A DNA stretch of 34,138 nt from Oceanospirillales bacterium. GTDB taxonomy: Bacteria > Pseudomonadota > Gammaproteobacteria > Xanthomonadales > SZUA-38. Positions 1 to 8,583 of the stretch are shown here, in pieces. Numbering within the stretch: position 1 is the first letter of the stretch; each line of letters begins with the position of its first letter. Under the pieces are notes generated by a model, which had not been told where the DNA came from, ran no database searches, and saw only the letters and a list, made by a program, of their open reading frames with translations. Location of the stretch: contig QIKT01000230.1 in assembly GCA_003233095.1 (NCBI GenBank), forward strand, positions 1 to 34,138. The letters run 5' to 3'. A program made the position numbers and the translations under genes.

Positions 1-60
1 AGGTTGGCGACAGTTTCTGTGCACCATTATACACCACAATCATCTATTATCATAATGAAA

Positions 61-765
61 TCAATAGCTTGTACTTTCTGAGCAGGCTCTATGTAACGAA
101 AAAGATCCAAAAATCTGGCCAAATTCGAGTTTTCCGCAGTAGATCATGTCAAGTCCGACAGGCTCCTGGCTGCTGTCAATCAAGTCGGCCGCCAGGTCAA
201 GCCCGGTTACCGTTCCATCCACAATTTCTGCTCCGGTGACGCTGCTATCCTGATTGACTGCGGCGACAAACGATCCGGCAATGCAGCCACCACTGACCCG
301 CTGCTGCATCTGGGCCGGGTTGATCTCCTGATCGCCCACGCTGCCAGCGGTGACAAACTCGGCGTGCAGGGCATAGGGGGTGGCGGTGAGCTTCTGGCGT
401 GGCGATAGTCCAGTGAAACTACCGGTGTCTACGCCATCGCGGACGCTGATTTCCAACCACAGTTGGTCGCCGGCGAATGGGCCGATGCCAAAATCCAGTT
501 CGGTGGTCAACACGCCATTGGTGACGGTGACGTTTTCGACAATTAGCGGCGGAGCCGCCGATGCCCCCGGATTGGCCGCATCATACTACTCAAACTGGAA
601 GTCGAACTCGCCGTTGGCGGGTAAACTGCTGACCTGTAACTCGCCCTGGCAGGTAATACCAGCGCCCAGGGGCGCGGCGTTTGCGCCGGCAAGCGCCGAC
701 AGCAAGATCAGTGCAGCGCGCAACCCGGGACAGGCGCTTCTTCGCTTTTCGCTATTCAAACCCAT
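61..765 (-). pseudogene. Exported protein gene split by an in-frame TAG (copy 1)
   Basis: The reading frame from the ATG at 765 runs to a stop at 61 with one interruption, a TAG at plus positions 586-588. Residues 1-59 carry a hydrophobic signal-like segment and then APLGAGITCQGEL and GEFDFQFE. After the TAG the same frame continues with YDAANPG, ELDFGIGPFAGDQLWLEI and SPRQKLTATPYALHAEF, features I associate with secreted Lysobacterales proteins that are normally a single polypeptide. A TTG-to-TAG change would explain the break. The ATG overlaps the last codons of the upstream CSLREA gene (stop at 752-754), so translation may be coupled; GTGGAG lies about 10 nt upstream. The C-terminus after VSGGCIAGSFVAAVNQD looks shortened or replaced. 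A second copy at 9003-9357 has the same TAG. Function is unknown. It is a pseudogene unless the TAG is read through. Confidence 0.65.
391..733 (-). repeat. Duplicated segment, copy A
   Basis: This stretch is nearly identical to 9003-9343 in the same orientation, with scattered substitutions. It covers the signal-peptide region through the PRQK motif of the TAG-split gene. Similarity stops abruptly at 391/9003: copy A continues into LTATPYALHAEF, whereas copy B runs into an unrelated gene fragment. Confidence 0.85.
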
Positions 766-3640
766 TACTGAAAATCTCCACGTCGCCAACAATGGCGCCG
801 TTGCCGGCCAGATTGAAGAGGTACGTGCCCTCATCGGGATCGTCGTTTGGTATGATGAGCGTGCCGATGACAGAGCCCAAAACGTTCGGGCTGAAGCTCA
901 CGGCAATATGGGTGCTGACACCTGCGCCCAACACGGTGCTCGCTGGTTGACTGACGCTGAAGCCGGCGCCGATGATCGACACGGGATTGGTGATATTGAT
1001 GGTACTCAGGCCCGCGTTGCTGATGGTAAAGGTTCGCACTCGGGTCTCCGCGATTGTCACATTGCCAAAATTGGTGCCGTCAGCTGCATCGGGCGTCGTA
1101 TCGCCATTGACGATGCTGGTGCCGTTGCCGGTGACATCGATCTCGGCGATTGCCACGTTGAAGTTGCCGATCATCGCGGCAGACCCCGCATTGGCGCCGG
1201 TGATGGCCAGATCAAAGATCTGATTGGCGTTCAGGGCGATGCTGTAGCTGCCGTTATCGCCTACGTCCCAACTGCCGCCCGGTGGCGTCAGTGTATAGGT
1301 CACTGTGTTGCCCGTGCTGCTCGCGCCAGTGATGTTTAACGGTCCGGGGGTGACGCTGATATCGCCAGTATCAAAAGAAGTCTGATCGATTGGTGCGTCA
1401 TCGATGTAGGTGATCACCAACTCATAACTTGTGTCGCCCGGGGCGATGACATCCGGTGCACTGTCGAGTATCGCCTGCGGACCGAATATATCAGCAAACT
1501 CGAAGGCGCCAATATCGCAAATGGCGTTGGTGTCGCTGTTGCCATCAATCGGCCTGGGCATTCCGGTCTGGTCGAAGCTGATCGGGACACTATCGCAAGT
1601 GGCCTGATCACCGGCATCGATGACCGGGCTGCCGGGCAGCACGGCGTGGGTAGGGGTCGTGCCGCCGTTGTCTTGCAACGGCCCCAGCAGCGGATCGCCG
1701 CTGAGCAGGTTGACCTGATTTGTGGTGCAATTGCCATCGTCAATCAGGTTGTTGATGTTGGTCAGAAGGCTACCGGTTCGACAATCGTTGCCAACATGAC
1801 CGCTAATGATGTTGTTGGTCAGGTGAAGGTTACCCGTACTGAATACACCAACACCGCTGGTGGTTTCGAATGTGTTGGTCAAGGTGTTATTGGTCACTGT
1901 GTTGTTGGTCAGGAAGGCGTTTCCGTCGGCTAATATCCCGCCTGCAAATGAACCCGGATCGTTTCCGAATGAACCTGCGTTGTTGCCCGACACGGTGTTG
2001 TTGTTCATGATCAACGTATCAAACCCCCGCATAAGAATCGCACCAGCGCGGGGGACGTTCGAAGACTCGCCACCTTCTGCACTGTTGCCGGTGAAGGTAT
2101 TGTTGGTCAGAGTCAGGACTTCTGTCGCAGCTTCGCCGATGTGAGCGATGGCGCCCCCCCGTAGCGCGATATTGCCCGACAGGATGGATTCATTGATGGT
2201 CAGGTTTACATAGCTCAAAATTGCGCCGCCCAAAAAATGATCCGAAAAACCATCAGAGAACGTCAACCCGTCCAGGGTGACATTGATGGCGGTTTGCGTG
2301 TTACGCAGCTGGAAAATCCGCGAGTTACCACCGCCGGAGAGGGTCATCAGGTCCGCACCCGGTCCCTGGATAGTCAATGATGAGCTGATCAGTATTTCCG
2401 TATCCAGGGTAATGACGCCGGGCACAATCGACGGATCGAAGCTGATGATGACCTCGCGAAAGCCCGCGTCACATTCCCCCGTCAGCATGCCACTGGGGGC
2501 GCCGGTCCTGGCCGCTATCTCGGCTTCGCGCAACGAGCATTGGCCATCATCGCCGACTGTATCGAGCAGCGTGTTGACCACCAGCATGGATTGCGGGGGC
2601 AATTGCAATTCAAGCGCGCCAATATCGCAGGCGCCAAGGTCGCGATTTTCACCGCGTTGGTCGGTGGCCGGGCAATTGCCGCCAGCCAGAGCATCAAAGG
2701 CCCCACTGGTGACTGACGGCGCAAAGGTATGGGTTGGGCCGCCATTGTCCTGCAACGGGCCCAGCTGTGGGTCGCCACTGCGTGGTATGGCCTGATTGTT
2801 GATACAGCTCAAGTCTTCGACCAGGTTGCCGCTGGGCGCAAGAAAGTTGCCGGAACTGCAATCACTGCCGCCAATACTGTTGGCGATGATATTGTTGATG
2901 AGGACGCCCGAAGACCCGCCGTCGTTGTGGAAGCCACCGCCAGTGATGCCCGCAGTGTTGCCGGAAAGGGTATTGTTGGTCAGGCGGATCGTGCCGCCGC
3001 CGTCATTGAGGACGCCGCCACCGAAAGAGGTGGCGCTATTGGCCGACAGGGTGCTATTGGTGATCGTGACGACGCCGCCATCGTTGGCAATTCCGCCGCC
3101 ACCGCCTACCGCATTGTTGCCCGTCAGGGTGCAGGCATTGACGATGAGGACGTCGCGGTTGCGGATTGCGCCGCCTTCGCCGCTGGTATTACCGTCGGAG
3201 AGTGTCAATCGCTCCAGGGTGACTGGTGACACGTTGGTGTTGTTAAAGCCATCATCAATATTGAAAATACGCGAGCCGTTGTTAGCAGAAATAACCAGGC
3301 GATCGGTCATCGAGCCCTGGATTGTCACCCCGGCGGTGATCAGCAGCTCCGAGCCCAGGATGATGGTCCCGGGCAGGATGGATGGATCGAAGCTGATGGT
3401 GTCGGTAGAACCCCCAGCAACGCAGCCGGCGACTGCGGTATCGGTATTGGCGCTGGCAATGGCATCGCGCAGGGTGCAGTTGACCCCGCTCGTATCGCCC
3501 AGGTCATCGACCACGATTGATGCTCCCTGGGCCGTTGAAACCAGGCCCAGCGTTGCCAAGGTGATGGCCAGCGCCAATAGTGTACGGCGCATCGAGGCGG
3601 AGATAGATTGATGTGTTCTGGGCGTTTGGGTGGCGTGCAT
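752..3640 (-). CDS. Exported CSLREA / parallel beta-helix protein with choice-of-anchor D domain
   Basis: This is a 962-aa predicted surface or secreted protein. A signal peptide lies near residues 17-40 (RRTLLALAITLATLGL, then STAQGA). Two CSLREA-type units follow, each starting with V-D-x-L-x-D and a Cys-(T/S)-L-R-(D/E)-A motif (CTLRDAIASAN, CSLREAEIAA), and each leads into Asn/Gly-rich repeats such as LTNNTLSGN typical of right-handed beta-helices. The last ~110 residues (RTFTISNAGLSTINI to the end) look like a choice-of-anchor D/ASPM-SPD-2-Hydin-type Ig domain. The protein ends in GDVEIFSNGFE, a short tail that I infer to be a sorting signal or family signature. The ATG at 3640 is preferred because GAGTGAGGA lies about 7 nt upstream; an internal Met at 3592 has no good ribosome site. 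The gene is downstream of a sigma factor/kinase pair. Ligand and role are unknown; adhesin-like is an inference. Confidence 0.88.
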   Translation of the reverse strand: MHATQTPRTHQSISASMRRTLLALAITLATLGLVSTAQGASIVVDDLGDTSGVNCTLRDAIASANTDTAVAGCVAGGSTDTISFDPSILPGTIILGSELLITAGVTIQGSMTDRLVISANNGSRIFNIDDGFNNTNVSPVTLERLTLSDGNTSGEGGAIRNRDVLIVNACTLTGNNAVGGGGGIANDGGVVTITNSTLSANSATSFGGGVLNDGGGTIRLTNNTLSGNTAGITGGGFHNDGGSSGVLINNIIANSIGGSDCSSGNFLAPSGNLVEDLSCINNQAIPRSGDPQLGPLQDNGGPTHTFAPSVTSGAFDALAGGNCPATDQRGENRDLGACDIGALELQLPPQSMLVVNTLLDTVGDDGQCSLREAEIAARTGAPSGMLTGECDAGFREVIISFDPSIVPGVITLDTEILISSSLTIQGPGADLMTLSGGGNSRIFQLRNTQTAINVTLDGLTFSDGFSDHFLGGAILSYVNLTINESILSGNIALRGGAIAHIGEAATEVLTLTNNTFTGNSAEGGESSNVPRAGAILMRGFDTLIMNNNTVSGNNAGSFGNDPGSFAGGILADGNAFLTNNTVTNNTLTNTFETTSGVGVFSTGNLHLTNNIISGHVGNDCRTGSLLTNINNLIDDGNCTTNQVNLLSGDPLLGPLQDNGGTTPTHAVLPGSPVIDAGDQATCDSVPISFDQTGMPRPIDGNSDTNAICDIGAFEFADIFGPQAILDSAPDVIAPGDTSYELVITYIDDAPIDQTSFDTGDISVTPGPLNITGASSTGNTVTYTLTPPGGSWDVGDNGSYSIALNANQIFDLAITGANAGSAAMIGNFNVAIAEIDVTGNGTSIVNGDTTPDAADGTNFGNVTIAETRVRTFTISNAGLSTINITNPVSIIGAGFSVSQPASTVLGAGVSTHIAVSFSPNVLGSVIGTLIIPNDDPDEGTYLFNLAGNGAIVGDVEIFSNGFE

Positions 3641-3713
3641 GGCTCGGTCCTCACTCTCGGCAAAAACATTAGCGTCAATACAGAGAATGCAAAACGGAGC
3701 AAAACACCGTCAC
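3641..3713 (-). promoter_or_regulatory. Conserved 5' leader, copy A
   Basis: The ~73 nt in front of the CSLREA gene match the region in front of the second TAG-split gene copy (9358-9420). In the direction of transcription both contain GACGGTGTTT, then TTTTGCATTCTCT, then TATTGAC, and end with a GAGGACC ribosome-binding block and GAGCC or AAGCC before the ATG. Conservation outside coding sequence suggests a shared promoter or untranslated leader. The sigma factor that would use it cannot be read from sequence. Confidence 0.5.
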
Positions 3714-3790
3714 TAATTTTCAGGCGCAATGCAATAAGGGGGTGTCAAGCCGCTGGCGGGGTGATCGCCCGGAATGGTACGAGCTTCAAT

Positions 3791-6457
3791 TCAAGTGGCT
3801 TCCAGGCTGGCGATTTTCGCCGCCAGCCTGACGCTGAAAGGGTGATCCTCGCCCAGCCGATCGAGTCGCTGTTGATGGGCTTGGTGAAGCATTTTCAGCG
3901 CCTTGTTGATGTCTCCCTGATCGGTCCAGTAACTCGCTTCAAGCTCGTACGCTCTGGCCCGGTTGCCGGATTTTTGGCGGCCATTGCGGTCCATGATTGC
4001 CAAGGCCTGATCGATACCTTGCTTGCATTGTTCCTGATTACCGTCCAGCAAATCCAACCAGCCAATTTCCAGCAAGGAACCGACATATTTCGGATGCTCC
4101 AGGCCAAATAGATCCGCCCGGATTTTTAGCGCGCGCTCCAGCAACGGGCGGCTGCGCTCGAAATCCGCCAGCCGGCGTAACAAGCGTCCCAAATTGTTAT
4201 AGGCAGTAGAAGCGCTGCCGGAATCCTCACCGAAAAGCGTGCGCCGAATGCTCAATGACTCCTCAAACAAGGGCAGGGCCAAGGCATAACGCTCGGTATC
4301 TTCATACAGCGACCCCAGATTGTTGAGCACGATCGCGCGCGAGCCGCTGCCTGCACTCACTGTCGGGTGGTCGAGTTGCTGCAGATAATAGTGTTGCGCT
4401 TGATCGAATCGACCCATGTCATGATGGTGATTTGCGATCTCGCCAATGATTGCCCTCATTCTTTCAGTATCGGGATCCAGCTTGTCCTGATAGATTGCCA
4501 GCACCTGATTGAGGTCCGCCAACACCGCGTCCCAATCACTGCGCTGCCGGTAAATCAGCGAGCGCAGCCTCAGTCCATCGGCGTAGCCTGCCTGCTGTTC
4601 TCCATAGACCTCTCGCTTGATCGCCAGTGAGCGGTTGATTTCCTCCAGTGCGGCTTCGTTGTTGGATGCGTAGCGTTCGAGACCGGCAAGATTGTGGTGG
4701 CTGGCCGCAATCGACAGGCGATTCGGAGGGTCCTGGGTTTTCAGGATGGCGTAGGCCTGTTGTTGATACTGGCGTGCCTCGTCCAGACGGCTGAGCTCGA
4801 CCAACGCGGCGCCCAGGCCATTGAGCGTTTTGGCGATCAGCGGGTCGTTGAGGGGCAGCAGCTCAGTCTGAATTTCAAGCGCCTGTTCATACAGCGGCAA
4901 TGCCAGCTCGTGCTTCTGGGAGCTAAGATTGGCCGAAGCTTGCCAGGCGAGCAATTCAGCATAGAACAAACGATCGGGCGAATCGATGTCCCGCAAGGTG
5001 TCAAGCGCCAACGCGAAGGCTTCCAGTCCCTTTTCCTCCAGCGCGCTGTTGGTATAGGCAGCGCCAATGGTCCTGAGCAGCTGCACCTTGAGCAAGGGAT
5101 CAACAACGGCCGTCTCAATATCCTCAAGCGCTTGGTCCAGCAGGGCCTGGGCAGTCACTGGCCGGCCCCGGTTCTCATGCACGTTCGCTGCCTTGAAAAT
5201 CTCGACCAGAAAGTCACTAACCCGATTGGCGCGCTGCAGCTGACGCTCGGTGGCCACCTGTGCCGTTAGCGCCAGGTTTCGCTCGACAACGACCTGGAAC
5301 ACGGCAACGCCAAGCAGCAACAAACCCACCGCCAAGATTGCTGTGCCCAGGCGGTGGCGAGCAATCAACTTGCCCAGGCGATAGCCAATGCTGTCGCCGG
5401 CGGCCAGCACCGGGGCGCCCGACTGGTAGCGCTGCACATCATCGGCCAGTTCCCTGGCCGAAGCGTAACGCTGCTCCGGGTCTTTGTGGGTCGCCTTGAA
5501 GATAATCCGCGCCACATCCGGTGGTATGGACCCTGCTTGTGTCGGGTCAGGCGGTTGCTGTTCGCAAATCACCTCTATGGCCTGATCCAGGCTCAGACCT
5601 GAGGTCTGCTGGGCATCGGTTCCGGTCAGCAGACGATACAGAATCAGTCCCAGCGCATAGATGTCGGTCACGGTGCTCAGGGCTTCCCCGCGAACCTGCT
5701 CGGGACTGGCGTAGTTTGGCGACCAGGCTCGCTCATGGGTCTGAGTGACTTGCAGATCGTCGCTGAAGACCAGGTTCTTGGCAATGCCAAAATCAAGTAG
5801 CGTCGGTAGGCCTTCCGGACTGACCAGAATATTCGAAGGTTTGATGTCGCGGTGAATGATCAGGTGTCGATGCGAGTGGGCGACTGCGTCACAGATCGTC
5901 CGGAACAGATTGAGTATTTCGGCCTGACCGGGCTGTGTGGACTTCAGGTATTGACTGAGCGGCTCACCCTTGACGTATTCCATCACCAGATAGGGCGCAC
6001 CGCAATCGAGCACTCCGGCATCGTAGATTTTGGCAATGTTCGGGTGGCTTAACAGGCTCAGTGCCTGGCGCTCGGTTTCCAGCCGTTTGGCCAGGCCCGG
6101 GTCGGGTTCGAGCAGGAATTTGATCGCGACCTGCTGCTCGAAACCGCCGCTGGTACGCTCCGCGCGATAGACCAGACCCATGCCGCCGCGACCCAGCAGC
6201 TCCTTGACCACAAAAGGCCCAACCTGGCGCCCGGCAAAACGGCCTTCATGAGTGTGCCGGTAATCTTCGGTCAGATCATCAATCACATCGTTAAGAGAGC
6301 CGGTCCCGGCATCGGCTGCCAGCATGGCATTGACTTCGAGCAACAGTTCGGGCGTATTGGCGCACTCGCCTTCAAGGTATGCCTTGCGTTCCGGTTCAGG
6401 CAGGGCAAGTGCCGCGTCAAACAGTTGATGAATACGCTGCCAGTTGGCGTCAGTCAT
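3791..6457 (-). CDS. Transmembrane serine/threonine protein kinase with C-terminal TPR repeats
   Basis: This 888-aa Hanks-type kinase has a glycine loop GRGGMG (89-94), VAIK with catalytic Lys113, HRDIKPSN (202-209, catalytic Asp204) and DFG (222-224), plus SPEQ in the activation segment, so all core catalytic residues are present. A membrane segment covers about 370-390 (TAILAVGLLLLGVAVFQVV). The remaining ~490 residues are helical TPR-like repeats (for example YNNLGRLLRRLADFERSRPLLERAL), expected on the other side of the membrane as a sensing or scaffold region. The N-terminal ~75 residues match the helical region often found before the kinase domain in proteins paired with Sig-70_X6 sigma factors. 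Its ATG lies inside the end of the sigma gene (8-nt overlap), indicating translational coupling. It probably signals to the sigma factor or to export of the adjacent surface proteins (inference). Confidence 0.93.
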   Translation of the reverse strand: MTDANWQRIHQLFDAALALPEPERKAYLEGECANTPELLLEVNAMLAADAGTGSLNDVIDDLTEDYRHTHEGRFAGRQVGPFVVKELLGRGGMGLVYRAERTSGGFEQQVAIKFLLEPDPGLAKRLETERQALSLLSHPNIAKIYDAGVLDCGAPYLVMEYVKGEPLSQYLKSTQPGQAEILNLFRTICDAVAHSHRHLIIHRDIKPSNILVSPEGLPTLLDFGIAKNLVFSDDLQVTQTHERAWSPNYASPEQVRGEALSTVTDIYALGLILYRLLTGTDAQQTSGLSLDQAIEVICEQQPPDPTQAGSIPPDVARIIFKATHKDPEQRYASARELADDVQRYQSGAPVLAAGDSIGYRLGKLIARHRLGTAILAVGLLLLGVAVFQVVVERNLALTAQVATERQLQRANRVSDFLVEIFKAANVHENRGRPVTAQALLDQALEDIETAVVDPLLKVQLLRTIGAAYTNSALEEKGLEAFALALDTLRDIDSPDRLFYAELLAWQASANLSSQKHELALPLYEQALEIQTELLPLNDPLIAKTLNGLGAALVELSRLDEARQYQQQAYAILKTQDPPNRLSIAASHHNLAGLERYASNNEAALEEINRSLAIKREVYGEQQAGYADGLRLRSLIYRQRSDWDAVLADLNQVLAIYQDKLDPDTERMRAIIGEIANHHHDMGRFDQAQHYYLQQLDHPTVSAGSGSRAIVLNNLGSLYEDTERYALALPLFEESLSIRRTLFGEDSGSASTAYNNLGRLLRRLADFERSRPLLERALKIRADLFGLEHPKYVGSLLEIGWLDLLDGNQEQCKQGIDQALAIMDRNGRQKSGNRARAYELEASYWTDQGDINKALKMLHQAHQQRLDRLGEDHPFSVRLAAKIASLEAT

Positions 6458-7028
6458 GGTCGAGTTTCGCTTTTAACCAGGCGCGGGCAGATCGCAGTTC
6501 CCGGGTGATGGTTGCCTCCGATACCCCTTCCATGAGCGCCAGTTCCGGAATGGTCAAGCCAGCAAAATACCGACCTTCGCAAATACGATAACGTCGCGGG
6601 TCGCGCTGATGCATCGTCTCGAACAGGCGATTGAGATCCAAAAACCTTTCGATCGGGAATGATTCGATGCGACCACTGATGTCATTGAGGGTGATGACAA
6701 TCGCATTGCCACCCCGCTTTTGCGCCTGCTTATCGCGCGCATACATCAGTAGAACGCGCCGCATGGCAGTACCCACCAAGGCTCGGAAGGCGTAGCGGTT
6801 GGGCGTATCGAATGCGTGTTGTTGCAATGACAGAAACGTTTCGTTCACCAGCGCGGTGGGGTTCAGGGTGCCCTGTTGATCGCTTTGATTCAAAACCCTG
6901 GCGGCCTGCGCACGCAACTGCGGGTACAACATTTCAATCACCCGTTCACGGGAATCATCGTCGCCCGCCTTCCAGGCCCGAAGCATTGCGGTAATCGGTT
7001 CCCCGTCAAGACTCGGGCGCTTGGTCAC
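6450..7028 (-). CDS. ECF-type RNA polymerase sigma factor (Sig-70_X6 family)
   Basis: This 192-aa protein is read from a GTG at 7028, chosen because GGAGGG (plus 7036-7041) lies exactly 7 nt upstream; a TTG at 7043 would only add five residues. Region 2 is represented by LNPTALVNETFLSLQQHAFDT and RALVGTAMRRVLLMYARDKQ, and region 4 by the helix-turn-helix GLTIPELALMEGVSEATITREL followed by RSARAWLKAKL. This layout and length match the Sig-70_X6 group of ECF factors, often encoded next to TPR kinases instead of an anti-sigma factor. It recruits RNA polymerase to a dedicated promoter set. Plausible targets are the neighbouring secreted-protein genes that share a leader, but this is inference. 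Its last 8 nt overlap the kinase start. Confidence 0.93.
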   Translation of the reverse strand: MTKRPSLDGEPITAMLRAWKAGDDDSRERVIEMLYPQLRAQAARVLNQSDQQGTLNPTALVNETFLSLQQHAFDTPNRYAFRALVGTAMRRVLLMYARDKQAQKRGGNAIVITLNDISGRIESFPIERFLDLNRLFETMHQRDPRRYRICEGRYFAGLTIPELALMEGVSEATITRELRSARAWLKAKLDHD

Positions 7029-7461
7029 GGATGTTCCCTCCAAAAAAAACGAGCATGGCAGAAGTGGCTGCGACTAAATCCCCAAGCTTTTGTCACAGAT
7101 CAGGCCACTTCGATTCCATCGAATTTCCCACCGGTGAACCTGGCAAGTCGCCCATCAGGGATAGAACAATAATCGGGACGTCTATTGACGCCTTCCCTTG
7201 GTCTATTCCCCCAGGGTATTTGGGTCAACCTTTTAAGGAATCAGCTGCTTATGGTACTACATCTGAGGTTCGGCGCTTTTCACAGCTGCGCAGGAGATGG
7301 ACGCCAGCCCTTATCAAACGGCATCGCAATACACGACACTCTTTCAAGGTGATGATGTTTTTGCTCGCTGCATCGTTGGCTGGTGGGTCAGCAAATTGGT
7401 ACGGACGGTTTCGGTGCTGGATGCGTAGGAACATGCCTTGTGGTCACGCACGAGGTTTGGG
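7029..7461. other. Intergenic region upstream of the sigma/kinase operon
   Basis: About 430 nt without a supportable gene. The only clear element is the GGAGGG ribosome site of the sigma gene. Short open frames here have no recognisable family features. The operon's promoter presumably lies here, but I cannot point to a convincing -35/-10 pair. Confidence 0.4.
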
Positions 7462-7738
7462 TCAGTTGCTGGCCTCAAAGTCATTTTTGAAGATGAGATC
7501 CTCAGCGGGGCTTTGGCCCTGGGGGTTGGACCAGAAGCCGCCAACGGTCGAGTAACCACTGCCCGACATTCTTCCCGGCACATCGGCTTGCCCGATGCTG
7601 CCGGTTAGCTGGTGTTCGGCACTGGTGGCCGGGCCGCCGCCGCTATTGGTGCTGGATCGAACCAGTGGGTACTTGCGCCAGGGGCTAGCTGGAAGACAGT
7701 CCAAGCAACAGCAGAGCGATGAGTCGCGCAGCGTTCAT
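7462..7738 (-). pseudogene. Frameshifted small exported protein with IFKNDFE tail
   Basis: An ATG at 7738 opens a signal-like peptide, MNAARLIALLLLGLSSS, which hits a TAG at 7685-7687. In the next frame, homology-like sequence resumes: LVRSSTNSGGGPATSAEH, QLTGSIGQADVPGRMSGSGY, STVGGFWSNPQG, ending in DLIFKNDFEASN at 7462. I recall a family of exported proteins with a TxDGGGG...GTIGQPD...GGFW pattern and a terminal IFxxxFE, and this matches it. One indel near 7685 would restore a ~90-aa protein, so it is called a pseudogene, though a sequencing error is possible. The tail resembles that of the CSLREA protein ending at 752. An in-frame alternative ATG at 7765 does not repair the break. Confidence 0.55.
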
Positions 7739-7807
7739 GCGCCTGCGGCAAGCTGGCTGGCTCATGGTGAGCGGGTCCGGGTGGCGGTCGGGCCTTGTTT
7801 GATCCGG

Positions 7808-8527
7808 TTACTGGCAGACATCGCCGATGCCATCGGTATTAACGTCTGCCTGGTCCACATTGGCCAATCCCGGGCAATTATCGTCGTTGTTCAGCCAGCC
7901 GTCGCCATCCAGGTCCAGGTCGCAGGAATCACCACGACCATCGTTGTCAATGTCAGTGTTGCTGGTAGATGCCTGATAGATGCATAAATCGCAAACATCG
8001 CCGATGCCATCGCCATCAATATCATCATCACAGGCATCACCGAAGGCGTCGCTATCCTGATTGACCTGGGAGGGGTTGCTCACGTCATAGCAAAACCTTT
8101 CGTTGCTGTCATCGCTGAGCTGGCAGCGGCCATGAAAGGTCTCTACAGTGGTTCCAGCATACGGTGCATTGGCAATAATTACCCCATTTTGGTAGCGGCT
8201 GCCGCGTACTCCTCCCAAAGAAGGCTGATGAATGCAATTGTCTATGACATCCGTGATGCCGTCCCGATCCAAATCTTCACAGACATCGTCTATGCCATTG
8301 GCATCGAGATCAGGTCGGTTCAGCCCGCGATCAACTTGATCGGGATGGATCAATCGGGTACCTCCCAAGGGATGCCCGGCATCGAACAAGATCATCCGGC
8401 CATTCAGGCCTGTATTTGCAGCGGCGGGGCCTGTGTATCGGGCATCAGCCAGGGAGCCTCTGAACAAGTCTGGTTGATCTGGATTGAGTGGCGGACGGCG
8501 AGTTTGACGCTCAATGCAAGCAGTCAT
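7808..8527 (-). CDS. Thrombospondin type-3 repeat protein, 5' end replaced by a MITE
   Basis: This 239-aa frame is rich in calcium-binding TSP3 motifs: LDANGIDDVCEDLDRDGITD, DDDIDGDGIGDVCD, TDIDNDGRGDSCDLDLDGDG and DNCPGLANVDQADVNTDG, with regularly spaced Cys. Such repeats are extracellular, but there is no signal peptide. The reason is visible: codons 1 to about 26, including DLFRGSL, are encoded by a truncated copy of the window's MITE (8452-8545), so the original N-terminus has been lost. No ribosome-binding site was recognised at the 8527 ATG. The chain ends just after the last repeat (GIGDVCQ), and unlike its neighbours it lacks the IFxxGFE tail. Most likely a non-functional remnant of an exported protein; if expressed it would stay in the cytoplasm. 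Confidence 0.6.
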   Translation of the reverse strand: MTACIERQTRRPPLNPDQPDLFRGSLADARYTGPAAANTGLNGRMILFDAGHPLGGTRLIHPDQVDRGLNRPDLDANGIDDVCEDLDRDGITDVIDNCIHQPSLGGVRGSRYQNGVIIANAPYAGTTVETFHGRCQLSDDSNERFCYDVSNPSQVNQDSDAFGDACDDDIDGDGIGDVCDLCIYQASTSNTDIDNDGRGDSCDLDLDGDGWLNNDDNCPGLANVDQADVNTDGIGDVCQ

Positions 8528-8545
8528 GAGGTGTTCGCCTTCAAT
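8452..8545. mobile_element. Internally deleted MITE copy (copy 4)
   Basis: GGGAGCCTCTGAACAAGTC at 8452-8470 is identical to the terminal repeat of the full 164-bp elements. It is followed by CTGGATTGAG and then, after an internal deletion of about 70 bp, by TTTGACGCTCAATGCAAG and GTCATGA, which align with the other end of the 32524-32687 copy (TTTCACGCTCAAGACAA, GGTCATGA). The distal terminal repeat is decayed, so the right boundary is approximate. The element supplies the start codon of the TSP3 frame. Confidence 0.7.
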
Positions 8546-8583
8546 CAGTATTCAGTTGCACAGGCCCCACGGGACTGCGCTGT

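Noticed and set aside
380-1339. Long plus-strand open frame of 319 codons opposite the CSLREA and TAG-split genes
   Set aside because: It is antisense to a protein with clear signal peptide, repeats and tail, has no family features, and reflects biased codon use of the opposite strand.
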